Positions 46,251-55,464 of a stretch of 64,000 nt of DNA are shown here, piece after piece. How positions within the stretch are numbered: the stretch's first letter is position 1; every line of letters starts with the position of its first letter. Source of the DNA: Trichosporon coremiiforme (Eukaryota; Basidiomycota; Tremellomycetes; Trichosporonales; Trichosporonaceae); the NCBI GenBank assembly GCA_039545355.1, contig BCJJ01000028.1:1-64000 (forward strand). The letters run 5' to 3'. The translations under genes and the position numbers were made by a program. The notes beneath the pieces were generated by a model that had not been told where the DNA came from, did no database searches, and saw only the letters and a list, made by a program, of their open reading frames with translations.

Positions 46251-48011
46251 CACTCCCCTCCCCTCCACTCACACTCACCTCATATACCCCAGCCGCTGAG
46301 ATCGTCGCTCACTCTCCCAGCGCTTCCTCATCGTCTGTCTCACGATCTCTCTAACGACCTTCCTCCCTCACCTCACCCTTCCTCCATCGGTCTTCCGTCC
46401 CCCTCGCCCCTTCGCCTTCCTCGACATACATCTCCTGCAGGTTAGTCACATATCAAGTCACAAGTCAGTCATTCGTTAACACGTCCGCAGCCGTCCGTCT
46501 ACATCCGTCCAACGTCCACCCAAATATCTTGGCTTCTCAAGCAGATTCCAGCTGAACGACTCTTGAACGAACCTAACGGTGAGTGAAGAACGAGGCGTTG
46601 TCGATCTTTTGAATCATGCCGATTCGCGGCCGATCTCCACTTGATATCGGACCGGTCTGGGCCGAAGCGTCGTTCTGTATTCCTCGGCAGTTCATCGCTC
46701 TTCTCCTGGCGCGCCTGGTTGCTGTGCTGCTGGTCGCCGTCTTGGTCACCTGTCGTTTGCATCACGGCCCGACCTCCGAGAGTGAATGCGAGGCATCCGG
46801 CGGCCGCTTCCTGGTCAACACTGGAGCAATTCCGCGGCTACGAGGAGGAACCCTTTATGATCACTTGAGCGTGCTTGAGCGGTCACATACGAGGCCATGA
46901 CACAATGTTGATGGAATATGGTGGGCTTGCAAGGCATGCCCGTGCAGTAGGCTATCGTTATCTCGCGGGGTTGGTGAACTATTCACCGCAGCGGGAGCAT
47001 ATTCCGAGCATCAATTCCCTCGCTTGGCGAGGTATCTTGGATGCAGCGAAAGTGATCGCAGGGTTCGGCGGCTCGCAGCTCTCTGCCTGGCCGCAAGTGG
47101 TGGCCGTGGTGAACGCGTCTTGAATTCGACGACCAGCCTCAGTTGTAGGGGTGCCAGGCGCGGCCTCATAGATTGTGGAGCGCAACCTGACGCTAACATG
47201 TAGATTGCGCACGCACAAGTCTCGTCGATTACGGCGAATTTGGCCAGCGCACGATCTTGTTGCCGCCTTCTTCCACCTGTGAGTTGCTTAGCCCGGCTTC
47301 AAGCACCCTGTTCATCGCTCCCCCTTCCTTCCCTCTCCCTTCCAGGTCGACGGTCACCATGGGCTGGCCGGAGCCGGTGATCTATTATGGAGCAGGGTTA
47401 GTGCGACGCGTGTGGGGAATGTTCCTAGGTGCGAGTATCGGGGATCGAGGAACCGCGGATTCTCTGAATTCTCTTCCACCCCCGACCCGAATTCTGCAGC
47501 TTGCTGGCTCCAATTTTCGTGATCAGTGGGGATTTTCAGACGAAAACTCATGGTTGCCCGGGCCAGTTTTCTGAGCCTGGCTGGGGGTTTTCAGTTGTTG
47601 ACTGTGAATTCTGGGAAACCTGCATCCCTGGATTTCCGGGTATGTCCTCAACGGTGTCGAGCAGGGCAGGGCAGAGGAAGTGGGCTTGCGTCATGTGCCG
47701 TCCAGATCGCGGTGCCGGCAGCACCTGCGCTTGGCTGTGATGACCTCTTGTCTGTGCATGCTGTCCTGGCCAAAACCCGACCCAAAACCCTGTGCTGCCG
47801 CACGACCACCGGGCAGGTCCAAGCCTTGCGGCACCACGGCACCACTCCCTGGCTCTCAGGCGTGACAGGCAGTTTCATCGCGCTAAGCCAGCCCTACCAC
47901 CCAGTCCCTATGGCGTTGTTGCGCTGCACCCCGCGTCCCCTGGACCACTGCGCATTCCTATAGCGAAACGGGTTCCCGCCCACAGCGGGCTGGTTCGCCT
48001 TGGTTCGCACA

Positions 48012-48042
48012 TCTGGCACCTCTGGCACCTCTGGCACCTCTG
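48012..48042. repeat. 9-bp tandem repeat (TCTGGCACC)3.4
   Basis: Three perfect copies plus TCTGCC, about 600 bp upstream of the cyclin start codon. Confidence 0.85.
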
Positions 48043-48499
48043 CCTTGCTGCTACCTGCCTTTAAATATACTCCAGCGCTCTTCTGTCCCCTCGTCCTCCC
48101 ACACGTACGGCTAGTCCACTACCTCCTCCTTGAAAGACCGTGCTTCGTGAACATCTTGCAGACAAGCCCAACTGCTCTTGACGCGACTCGAGCGTTTTCA
48201 ACTCGCATGTCTTGCTCATAAGCTGCGCTCGTCTGCTGTTCATCAAGTCCACGGTCTCGACGACCCACGGCTCTTTCCCTCCCTCTCTCCCCTCCCATCT
48301 CATTTACCCCACTCTTTCTCTGTCTTGTCTCTCTATCAACCCCGATCTGGCTCTTGTCCCAACTTCATTCTCTACCCTCTCTTTCTTCTTACGTCTTGAC
48401 GACAACGGTCTTGCAATTGATTCGGCAACCTGTGCTTACGATTCCCATCAGCATATCCCACCGCCCCGCCCTCTCGCCCTCGTGACTCGAATTCGACTG

Positions 48500-48505
48500 A
48501 CGCGT
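48500..48505. promoter_or_regulatory. MCB-like ACGCGT element upstream of the cyclin
   Basis: ACGCGT is the binding core of MBF-type (Swi6/Mbp1) G1/S regulators. This copy is 146 bp upstream of the cyclin ATG. Further copies are at 47406, 47113 and 45357. The hexamer is also frequent elsewhere in this GC-rich window, so the link is tentative. Confidence 0.3.
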
Positions 48506-48650
48506 GAACATCTTGCACACTATCCGTCTTGTATCTTGTCACGCATCCCGCACCGAACCAAATCACGCTTGGTTTAGTGCTCTCACCACCCAAGGGCATC
48601 AGCAAAATCCACCATCTCACGTGAACATCGCCTCCCCCTTCTCCACCGCC

Positions 48651-50105
48651 ATGCCTCCCGCCCCTCCCGCCAAGTTCGCTCGCACCTCTATGGAGGGATG
48701 GAGCCGCAAGCGGTCGGTCTCGCCCAGCGCTCGCGCAGCTCGTGTGTCTCCGTACAAGAAGAACCCGGCGCCCTCGTCATCATCCACGGCCTCCTCGTCC
48801 TCCGCCCCGGTGCAGTCCCACCTCGGGCTCGAGACCTTCGTGCCTCGCCGCTCGGACGACGGTTACTACTACGAGGACGAGTACCGTGATGAGCACATTG
48901 CGTACCTTCTCAAGATGGAGGTGAGTGCCACTGATCGACACGGGCCACACACATACTCCGTGCATGGCTGACATCATCCGAAGAACGCGACGCTTCCTCA
49001 GCCTGAGCTCATGGGAACCCAACCCGAGGTGCAGTGGCGTATGCGACCATACCTCATCGACTTCCTCGTTGAGCTCCACAACCAGTGGCACCTCGAGTCG
49101 GAGTGCCTCTACCTCGCCATCAACATCGTCGACCGTTACGTGTCGCGACGTGTGGTCTTCAAGAAGCACTACCAGCTCGTTGGATGCGCTGCTCTGTGGA
49201 TCGCCGCCAAGTTTGAGGACAGCAAGGACCGCGTTCCGCTGGTCCGCGAGTTCTACGACATGTGCTGCAACTCGTACGAGCCGTCGGCTTTCATCCAGAT
49301 GGAGGGTCACATCCTGACCACCATCGGATGGGTTATTGGCCACCCGACCGCCGTGTCCTGGCTCCGACTCCACTTGACGCACTCGAACTCGCAGCTGAAC
49401 GAGCACCCCCGGGTAGCGGCGGCCGCTCGCTTCATCCTCGAGTTTGCGCTGTACCAGCAGGAGTTCATTGGCATCCGCCCGTCAATCCTTGCTTGGGGTT
49501 CGCTCACACTCGCCCGCTTCATCTGTGGAAGGCAGCGCCGATCGGCACCCCACGAGCTCCTGGAGCCGTCAGAGCCTCAGGCGATCCGCATCGCCCAGGC
49601 CCTCGACCGCATTCTCCACGAGAACGTGGAGGGTATATCGGACGTACTCGTCAACAAGTACACGCGCGAGCGTTACCACATGTGCGCCGAGTTTGTCCGC
49701 GAGTTCTATCTGTCTGGCCGTCGGTATTCGTGCGCCGTCGACATCCGCCGTTCGCAGCCCCTGCTCCACGTCCCGTCGACGCCCGGTCTCTCTCCCCCGT
49801 CTTGGTCGTCTCGACGATCATCGGCTCTCACCAACAGCCCGGGAAGCCGAAGCTCGCACGACACGTCTTCGGACTCTGGCGATGAGGGCAGCGTACCTGT
49901 TACGCCGTCAAGTGAGCACCCGCTCACGTCGACCATGGACCGATACGTGGTTGCGGCGAAGGAGAACATTGCCCCGTCAGCAGTCAAGCTGTCGAAGCAG
50001 GTTCCTGCTGCCCCGCCGACGCCAACGGCCTACGAGCGTAACGGACCGCCAACGCAGCCCATTCCGGCTCCGTTACGCGCCGACGTCCGTCGCTCGCGCG
50101 ACTGA
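48651..50105 (+). CDS. CLN1: G1/S cyclin, CLN1-type
   Basis: This cyclin activates the Cdc28/Cdk1 kinase at G1/S; in Cryptococcus the single Cln1 links budding to DNA replication. Two exons (48651-48920, 48984-50105) with a 63-nt intron give 463 aa. The basic N-terminus (SRKRSVSPSARAARVSPYKK) is followed by FVPRRSDDGYYYEDEYRDEH, a block typical of tremellomycete Cln1. The cyclin box spans about residues 95-300. It has WRMRPYLIDFLVELHNQWHL with the conserved R-LIDFL, LYLAINIVDRYVSRR, and HYQLVGCAALWIAAKFED with the K-E pair that contacts the CDK. The C-terminal 120 residues are Ser/Pro/Thr-rich, PEST-like, with TP/SP sites, fitting an unstable protein. The ATG at 48651 is the first after a CT-rich leader. 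The nearest upstream gene is 24 kb away. Confidence 0.9.
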
Positions 50106-52286
50106 TTCAACCTCTTCAAAAGCGTCGTTTCAATGCGCACATACCCCTCAGTACCTCGACACTCTCAGCAATTTCATCATTCCACCTCAAGCATGTTCAA
50201 TATTCAACCTCACAGCATTGCACTACCGCATTTCATGGAGTCGTCCCGAAAGCTCGCAATATGAACGCCAGCCTCCCTCGGGACGGTCTCCCGTCACTAC
50301 GTCAACTTATATTTGCCTCGCATACAAGCAAGCCGTTTAACATGTACACAAGAGCCTCCTCCGCAAATTCTGGAACATTTTCTTTCCGTGTCTGTCCGAC
50401 CTTCTTCTTTGATTGGTGTTGCGCGCGGGGAATACCACAACCGTCGTCATTATAAAATTGAACCTCGCATTCGACTTCAACTACGGCCTTCGCACCCCCG
50501 TTGGACGCACCCACCCTCTTCCACGGGCGGGCTCGGTTGACACATTCACTCTCTTCGGGTCGCTTGTCGTCGATGCGTTTTTCAGATAGAGATACCACCC
50601 TAGGCTTCTTACTTTGGATGTATCATGCAGTTGAAAGAAGTTACCCAACCAGAGCAGCAGCAGAGCGCCCGGTGTGATCGAAGGTGTGGCGGCGGTGGTG
50701 GTGGAGTCGGGGAGTCGCGACTGAGTAGTCACGCGGTGGTGGTGCATGGTGGCTACGTTCACGCATGGCTGCATGCCGCAGAACGGTAAGCAAGGACGCA
50801 ACGACGCAACCGAACGGGAAAGAGTGGGTCGCGTCTTGCAAAAAGGTCAGGCGCGAAAGGCAATGCGTGCTAAGGGCATTGTACCGGAGGATTAGGACTA
50901 TTCAGGGCTGGCTGCGGTTGTTGCTGCAGGAAGCAGGTGGGCTAAGCGGGTAAGGGTCAGGTTGGATGCAGGGTTCGGTCGATGATTGAGCGATTGCTTG
51001 CGCCACCGACGACACTCGAGTACCTGGAAGGAGTGTGTGCCTTGTGGCCCGTGTGACCCAGGCTAGACTGTCTCCTTGCAGGAATACCGGAGTGCAGGGC
51101 TCCCAGGGTTGCGCGATAATGAGTGAATGCATGACTGGGTGGCAATCTCGCTACAGGAAGGCATAGGCAGGCAGGCAGGTGGCGCACACCCACGGCGACT
51201 GCACGAATAGCGCAACTCCAACGAACGGCTGGGCTTAGCTGGGCGTCTGTACAAACTGCGACCTCCTGCGATCCTGTGAGGCGGAGGCGTTTATCAAGGC
51301 AAAGGCCAGATGCCGAATTCTGAATGCAACGGCGGGGCTGGCAGACCTACATGCGCCTGCAGAAATCAAAATATCAAAAGATAGAATAGGCGGCGTGCAA
51401 AGAGATCGAGATCGGAATCGAGCTTCGATCTGTTTACAGAGCGGCTTATGAGCCTATGGGCCGAAATGCACACTCTGTGCCCCGATGCGTAGACCAGGAC
51501 TAGGAGTCGGGTCAACTCGTGAACGGCCAAACCGACCGTACGGACCGTTGCAAGCGCGCTGCGCGCGGCTGGCCCGAGGTCTAAAAGGTTGACGGGGCTT
51601 AACTGAGGCCGGCGTAGGGAGAGTGGATCGTGTGTGATTTTTAACTGAGATCGGGTTACGCATCGGTCGCTCATGGTCCATCGACGTGCCTGCTTTCTCA
51701 TAGAGGTCTCTTGGCTTTTGGTCACGGGCCGTCGCCGTTGCTTTAAGCAGACTGGCCAGACAGCGGTGTGTAAGCAAGCACGGTCAGCAGCGTAGCGACG
51801 CATATACGCTGGCGCTCTGCAAGGGCGGCGGCAGCGCCGGCACAACTCGGGGCGCTGTCGCCATCCAGCTTCTTTGCTTCTAGGAACAACGTGCCTAGGT
51901 TCAGGTGGAGCCGAAGTCCCGGATCCGCGGGCTCATCGTCCTTTTTCCGCTACACCCGTCCGGGTCACGTGAACGCAGCTCTGGTCTGTTCGTCCACGAG
52001 GAAATCGTGCGTCTCTCACGCGGCAAGCCAAGAGCTTTGTCAGCGGGGGTATAATCCGAATCTGACTCACGTCGGTGGCGACATTCGGACTTCGCGCAGT
52101 CTCCGGGCTCTTCCACCCGATTTTGCCCCCGCTTTCCGGCGCTCGAAGTGTGCCGACATGGCCATCCTTCGGCTGTCCAAGCCGCGTCACTGTCGAGAAA
52201 ACTACCAACTCAAACTTCGTTGTCGACAACGTCCCAAAACTTAGCAGCAGGTTTGTAACTGCTTCATTGCCGACAGCTGACGAAAG
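50106..52286. other. 2.2-kb intergenic region between CLN1 and YME1
   Basis: I see no supportable gene, RNA or mobile element. Scattered open frames lack splice signals and family resemblance. The interval holds the CLN1 3' region and the YME1 promoter. Confidence 0.5.
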
Positions 52287-54800
52287 ATGTCACTCCGACC
52301 GTCCCAGGCCGGAATAGACGTCCTGCGCCGGGCGCTTCGCCCGTGTCGCGGGCCCGCTGCGACCCTCTTCCGCCCATCAGCACGCTCCTTTGCGACGACC
52401 GGTTCGCGCCACTGGCTCTTCAGCAAGAAGAAGGATGAGCAGAAGCCCGCTCCTGCTTCGAACCAGGCTATCAACGCCAACGCCGTTGACCACGATGTGC
52501 CCCCGACGCAGTTCCAGGAGAAGATTGCCGGTCTCGAGACTAAGGCACTCGAGAGCCGCGACTCTGACGACCCGCAGCCCCAGATCGAGCTCATGGAGGC
52601 GCTCCGCGACGGAAACGAGAGCAACGGCCTGATCCGGTACTACGAGCAGGTCGCGCTCACACCTGGCGAGCACTTCTCCCCCGTGCTGCTCAAGAGCGAC
52701 GAGGCGTTCGAGCTTTACTCGCACGCACTCGCCTCCACCGGCCGCCTCAGCGAGCTCTCCGCCGCCGTCCGCAAGCGAGACCAGCGCCTGAAGGACGAGG
52801 GTCTCGAGCAGGACGGCTCCAGCTCATCCACTTCGGCTTCTCAACCTGCGTCCTCGGCCCCCGCTCCGGCTCAGACTTCTTCCACGGCTCCTTCCACTTC
52901 GACTTCGGCTACCGCTTCCGCCACTGCTTCCTCCGGCTCGACTCCCTCAAGCCCCGGTTCGATCCTGACCAACGCCGCGCAGCGCCTGACTGGCACCGCC
53001 CAACCGGCTCAACGGCCTGCGTCCACTGCGTCCACTGCGTCCACTGCGTCCACGACCGACGGCTCGAACAGCTCGAACGCCGGCACGCCGCTGAACCCGA
53101 TTCACGTGCAGCTCGCCACCGCCACGCCTGCCCACAGCATTTGGCGCGGTGTCCGTTGGATGCTCGGCATGATGTTCTGGATTTTCCTTGCGCTCACCGT
53201 CTTCTCAATGTTCATGGAGAACGCCGGTCTCATGAAGGCTGGACCTGGCCCCGCCGAGTTCCAGCCCGAGGAGGGCAAGACGGTCAAGTTCTCCGACGTC
53301 AAGGGCTGCGAGGAGGCCAAGCAGGAGGTGCAGGAGATTGTCGAGTTCCTGCGCAACCCCGAGAAGTTCTCCAAGCTCGGCGGCAAGCTCCCCAAAGGTG
53401 TCCTCCTGACCGGCCCGCCCGGTACTGGTAAGACTCTCCTGGCTCGTGCTATTGCCGGCGAGGCCGAGGTGCCGTTCTTCTTCGCTTCCGGATCTGGGTT
53501 TGACGAGATGTTCGTCGGTGTCGGCGCCAAGCGCGTGCGCGAGCTGTTCAAGGCGGCACGCGCCAAGGCCCCTGCAATTGTGTTCATCGACGAGCTCGAT
53601 GCCATGGGCGGCAAGCGCTCGGCCAGGGACCAGCAGCACATGAAGCAGACGCTGAACCAGCTTCTTGTGGAGCTGGACGGCTTCGACGAGTCGGACGGCA
53701 TCATTGTCGTTGCCGCGACCAACTTCCCCAAGTCGCTCGACAAGGCTCTCACCCGTCCCGGCCGTTTCGACCGGCACGTCGCCGTTCCCCTCCCCGACGT
53801 CCGTGGCCGCATTGAGATCCTGAACCACCACATGCAGAAGATCCACTACGCATCGGACGTCGACCCCAAGGTCATCGCGCGCGGTACGCCGGGCATGAGC
53901 GGTGCCGACCTGCGCAACCTCTGCAACCAGGCTGCGATCAAGGCGTCGCGCGACGGCGCCGACTCGGTCACGCTCAAGGACTTTGAGTGGGCCAAGGACC
54001 GCATTCTGATGGGCGCCGAGCGCAAATCGACCTTCATCCCCGAGGACGCGCGTCTCATGACGGCATACCACGAGGGCGGGCACGCGCTCGCGGCCGTGTA
54101 CACGCCCGGCGCCGAGCCGCTGCACAAGGTGACGATCATGCCGCGCGGTCACGCGCTCGGCCTCACCTTCCTCCTCCCCGAGGCGGACAAGTACTCGACC
54201 ACGAAGCGCGAGTACCGCGCCAAGCTTGACGTGGCGATGGGCGGCCGTGCGGCCGAGGAACTCATTTATGGCCCCGACGATGTGACCTCGGGCTGTTCCA
54301 GCGACCTGCGCAACGCGATGTTCTGGGCCGACTCCATGGTGCGCCTCTGGGGCATGGGCGGCGAGAAGGTCGGTCTCGGCGTGCACGAGCACGGCAAGAT
54401 GAGCGGGCACAAGCGCGTCGCCGTCGAGCAGGAGGTCGACAACCTGCTCAACACCAGCATGCGGCGCGTCATGCACCTCCTTCGCGGACACGAGGAGGAG
54501 CTGCACCGCCTCGCGAAGGCGCTGGTCGAATACGAGGAACTCGACAACAATGAGGTGCAGAAGGTGCTTCGCGGGGAGAAACTCGACCGCGAACCGCCCA
54601 ACCAGGGCGCCAGGCTGAGGAGCACAGAGGAGAAGCGCAGGTCGGTGCACACACCCCGGCGATTCCCCACGCCCGCGGGCGAGATGCCCAAGCCGGAGGG
54701 GTCCCAGCCTGAGCCGGAGTTCAAGCCCCGGCCGGACATGCCGGACGTCAAGCCGGTGCGCAACCCTGAGCCGACACCAGAGACCACGCCGGAGCAATAA
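52287..54800 (+). CDS. YME1: YME1, mitochondrial inner-membrane i-AAA protease
   Basis: Yme1 is a hexameric ATP-driven zinc protease facing the intermembrane space. It degrades unassembled or damaged inner-membrane proteins and short-lived lipid-transfer proteins. One exon encodes 837 aa. The N-terminus is Arg-rich and lacks acidic residues (a matrix-targeting presequence). Residues 170-270 are Ser/Thr/Ala/Pro-rich and contain a 9-bp-repeat-encoded STA run. A single membrane span lies near 292-311 (MLGMMFWIFLALTVFSMFM). The AAA module has Walker A GPPGTGKT at 376-383, Walker B IVFIDELDAMG, and the second region of homology with DKALTRPGRFDRH. The protease site HEGGH is at 595-599, with the third-ligand region LDVAMGGRAAEELIYGPDDV. 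One predicted membrane span, not two, separates it from m-AAA proteases. Lack of introns contrasts with the neighbours. The C-terminal tail is Pro/Glu-rich. Confidence 0.93.
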   Translation: MSLRPSQAGIDVLRRALRPCRGPAATLFRPSARSFATTGSRHWLFSKKKDEQKPAPASNQAINANAVDHDVPPTQFQEKIAGLETKALESRDSDDPQPQIELMEALRDGNESNGLIRYYEQVALTPGEHFSPVLLKSDEAFELYSHALASTGRLSELSAAVRKRDQRLKDEGLEQDGSSSSTSASQPASSAPAPAQTSSTAPSTSTSATASATASSGSTPSSPGSILTNAAQRLTGTAQPAQRPASTASTASTASTTDGSNSSNAGTPLNPIHVQLATATPAHSIWRGVRWMLGMMFWIFLALTVFSMFMENAGLMKAGPGPAEFQPEEGKTVKFSDVKGCEEAKQEVQEIVEFLRNPEKFSKLGGKLPKGVLLTGPPGTGKTLLARAIAGEAEVPFFFASGSGFDEMFVGVGAKRVRELFKAARAKAPAIVFIDELDAMGGKRSARDQQHMKQTLNQLLVELDGFDESDGIIVVAATNFPKSLDKALTRPGRFDRHVAVPLPDVRGRIEILNHHMQKIHYASDVDPKVIARGTPGMSGADLRNLCNQAAIKASRDGADSVTLKDFEWAKDRILMGAERKSTFIPEDARLMTAYHEGGHALAAVYTPGAEPLHKVTIMPRGHALGLTFLLPEADKYSTTKREYRAKLDVAMGGRAAEELIYGPDDVTSGCSSDLRNAMFWADSMVRLWGMGGEKVGLGVHEHGKMSGHKRVAVEQEVDNLLNTSMRRVMHLLRGHEEELHRLAKALVEYEELDNNEVQKVLRGEKLDREPPNQGARLRSTEEKRRSVHTPRRFPTPAGEMPKPEGSQPEPEFKPRPDMPDVKPVRNPEPTPETTPEQ
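53021..53053 (+). repeat. 9-bp tandem repeat (GTCCACTGC)3.7 inside YME1
   Basis: An in-frame nonanucleotide repeat coding for repeated Ser-Thr-Ala. Length changes by whole units would keep the reading frame. Confidence 0.85.
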
Positions 54801-54928
54801 CCGCCTGCTGCTGGCGAGTAAACACAAGTAGAAGTAGCGTAGAAGTAGGGTAGATCAACAATTCTCATCTGCATAGCATTAATTCTCAGCACGCTCTCCT
54901 CGCTCATTATCTCCCTCTGGAAAGCCTA

Positions 54929-55462
54929 TTAGGCAGTGTTCAGGTGCTTCTCGACCCAGCCCGCATGGCTCTTAACCCCCACATTCGCGACGTAGGTATC
55001 CTTGACCACCCCGTTATCTACAATCACAGTCTTCCTCGTAGTCGCGAGCCCAAGCAGCGCCGAGTGGACGCCGTACTCCTTCCCGATCCGTCCTCCGGGA
55101 TCAGAGAGGAACACCATGCCAGGCGGCAACTTCAAGTGTACTGCCCAGTCGTGCAATTTCTCAGGACGATCTTTCGAGATCCCCACTAAGGTTACCGAGG
55201 CGATCGAGGTGGTCGGAGAGGTTGGGGAGGCGGCGGTGAGGGGGCTGGTGGTGAGGCCGGTGGTCGGGTTGGTGGGAGAGATGGTGGTGGGGTCGACGGG
55301 AGCAGGAGTAAGAGGGTCGAGGGGGTCGATGGGATCAATGGACACGTCGAGGAAGGTGCTGGGGGAGATTGGGGTTGGAGCCACTGAGGCGAGCTCGGCC
55401 AAGGGCGAGTCGCGGATTGAACACATCTCGGCCGTGCAGCCGGAGGTGTATGCGGCGGGGAA
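54929..55462 (-). CDS. PrxQ/BCP-type peroxiredoxin (Dot5-like), apparently lacking its 5' exons
   Basis: PrxQ enzymes reduce hydroperoxides using a peroxidatic cysteine. From an intron acceptor at 55464-55463 (CTGACCCCAG) the frame starts FPAAYTSGCTAEMCSIRDS. This is the PrxQ active-site block with the peroxidatic Cys (GCT) and the resolving Cys five residues on, both intact. The C-terminal half, SVTLVGISKDRPEKL through GMVFLSDPGGRIGKEYGV to HLNTA, is also canonical. Two oddities stand out. About 55 Pro/Thr/Ser/Asp-rich residues (with DPIDPLDPLTP) sit between helix alpha-2 and the next strand. And no N-terminal thioredoxin-fold exon (the usual P-F-L--G strand region) can be found upstream before 57.6 kb. 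It may be truncated by rearrangement or carry a distant first exon. It is convergent with YME1 at 128 bp. Confidence 0.65.
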   Translation of the reverse strand, partial: FPAAYTSGCTAEMCSIRDSPLAELASVAPTPISPSTFLDVSIDPIDPLDPLTPAPVDPTTISPTNPTTGLTTSPLTAASPTSPTTSIASVTLVGISKDRPEKLHDWAVHLKLPPGMVFLSDPGGRIGKEYGVHSALLGLATTRKTVIVDNGVVKDTYVANVGVKSHAGWVEKHLNTA

Positions 55463-55464
55463 CT

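Larger units (their letters stand above)
24726..48650. other. About 24-kb gene-free block (possible centromeric, heterochromatic or extended regulatory DNA)
   Basis: Across this interval I found no supportable CDS, tRNA, rRNA, transposase, integrase or reverse-transcriptase motif, and none of the GTGAGT / CTGAC-CAG intron signatures that mark genes on both sides. Open frames exist on all six frames but are compositionally random and mutually overlapping. GC is roughly 50-55%, like other intergenic DNA here and lower than coding exons. Local structure includes a G15 run, a TTAGG-rich tract, several 9- and 10-bp tandem repeats, an alternating purine-pyrimidine tract and recurring GAGTTTTC octamers. 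From about 43.4 kb onward the plus strand is strongly pyrimidine-biased. Confidence 0.55.

Noticed and set aside
46616..46900. A 94-codon open frame with one hydrophobic segment (about 20 residues)
   Set aside because: It could be a small membrane protein, but it is short and isolated, and nothing in codon use or context supports it over chance.
45357..48505. Cluster of four ACGCGT elements as proof of MBF control of the cyclin
   Set aside because: The hexamer also occurs many times elsewhere in the window near its chance frequency. Only the promoter-proximal copy was kept, at low confidence.
24726..48650. Calling the gene-free block a centromere outright
   Set aside because: There is no AT-rich drop, no long satellite array and no Tcn-type retroelement sequence visible. 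Gene absence alone is not proof, so it is reported only as a hypothesis.
53205..54827. A 540-codon open frame on the minus strand
   Set aside because: It is antisense to YME1, which has intact AAA and protease motifs; the reverse frame is a composition artefact.
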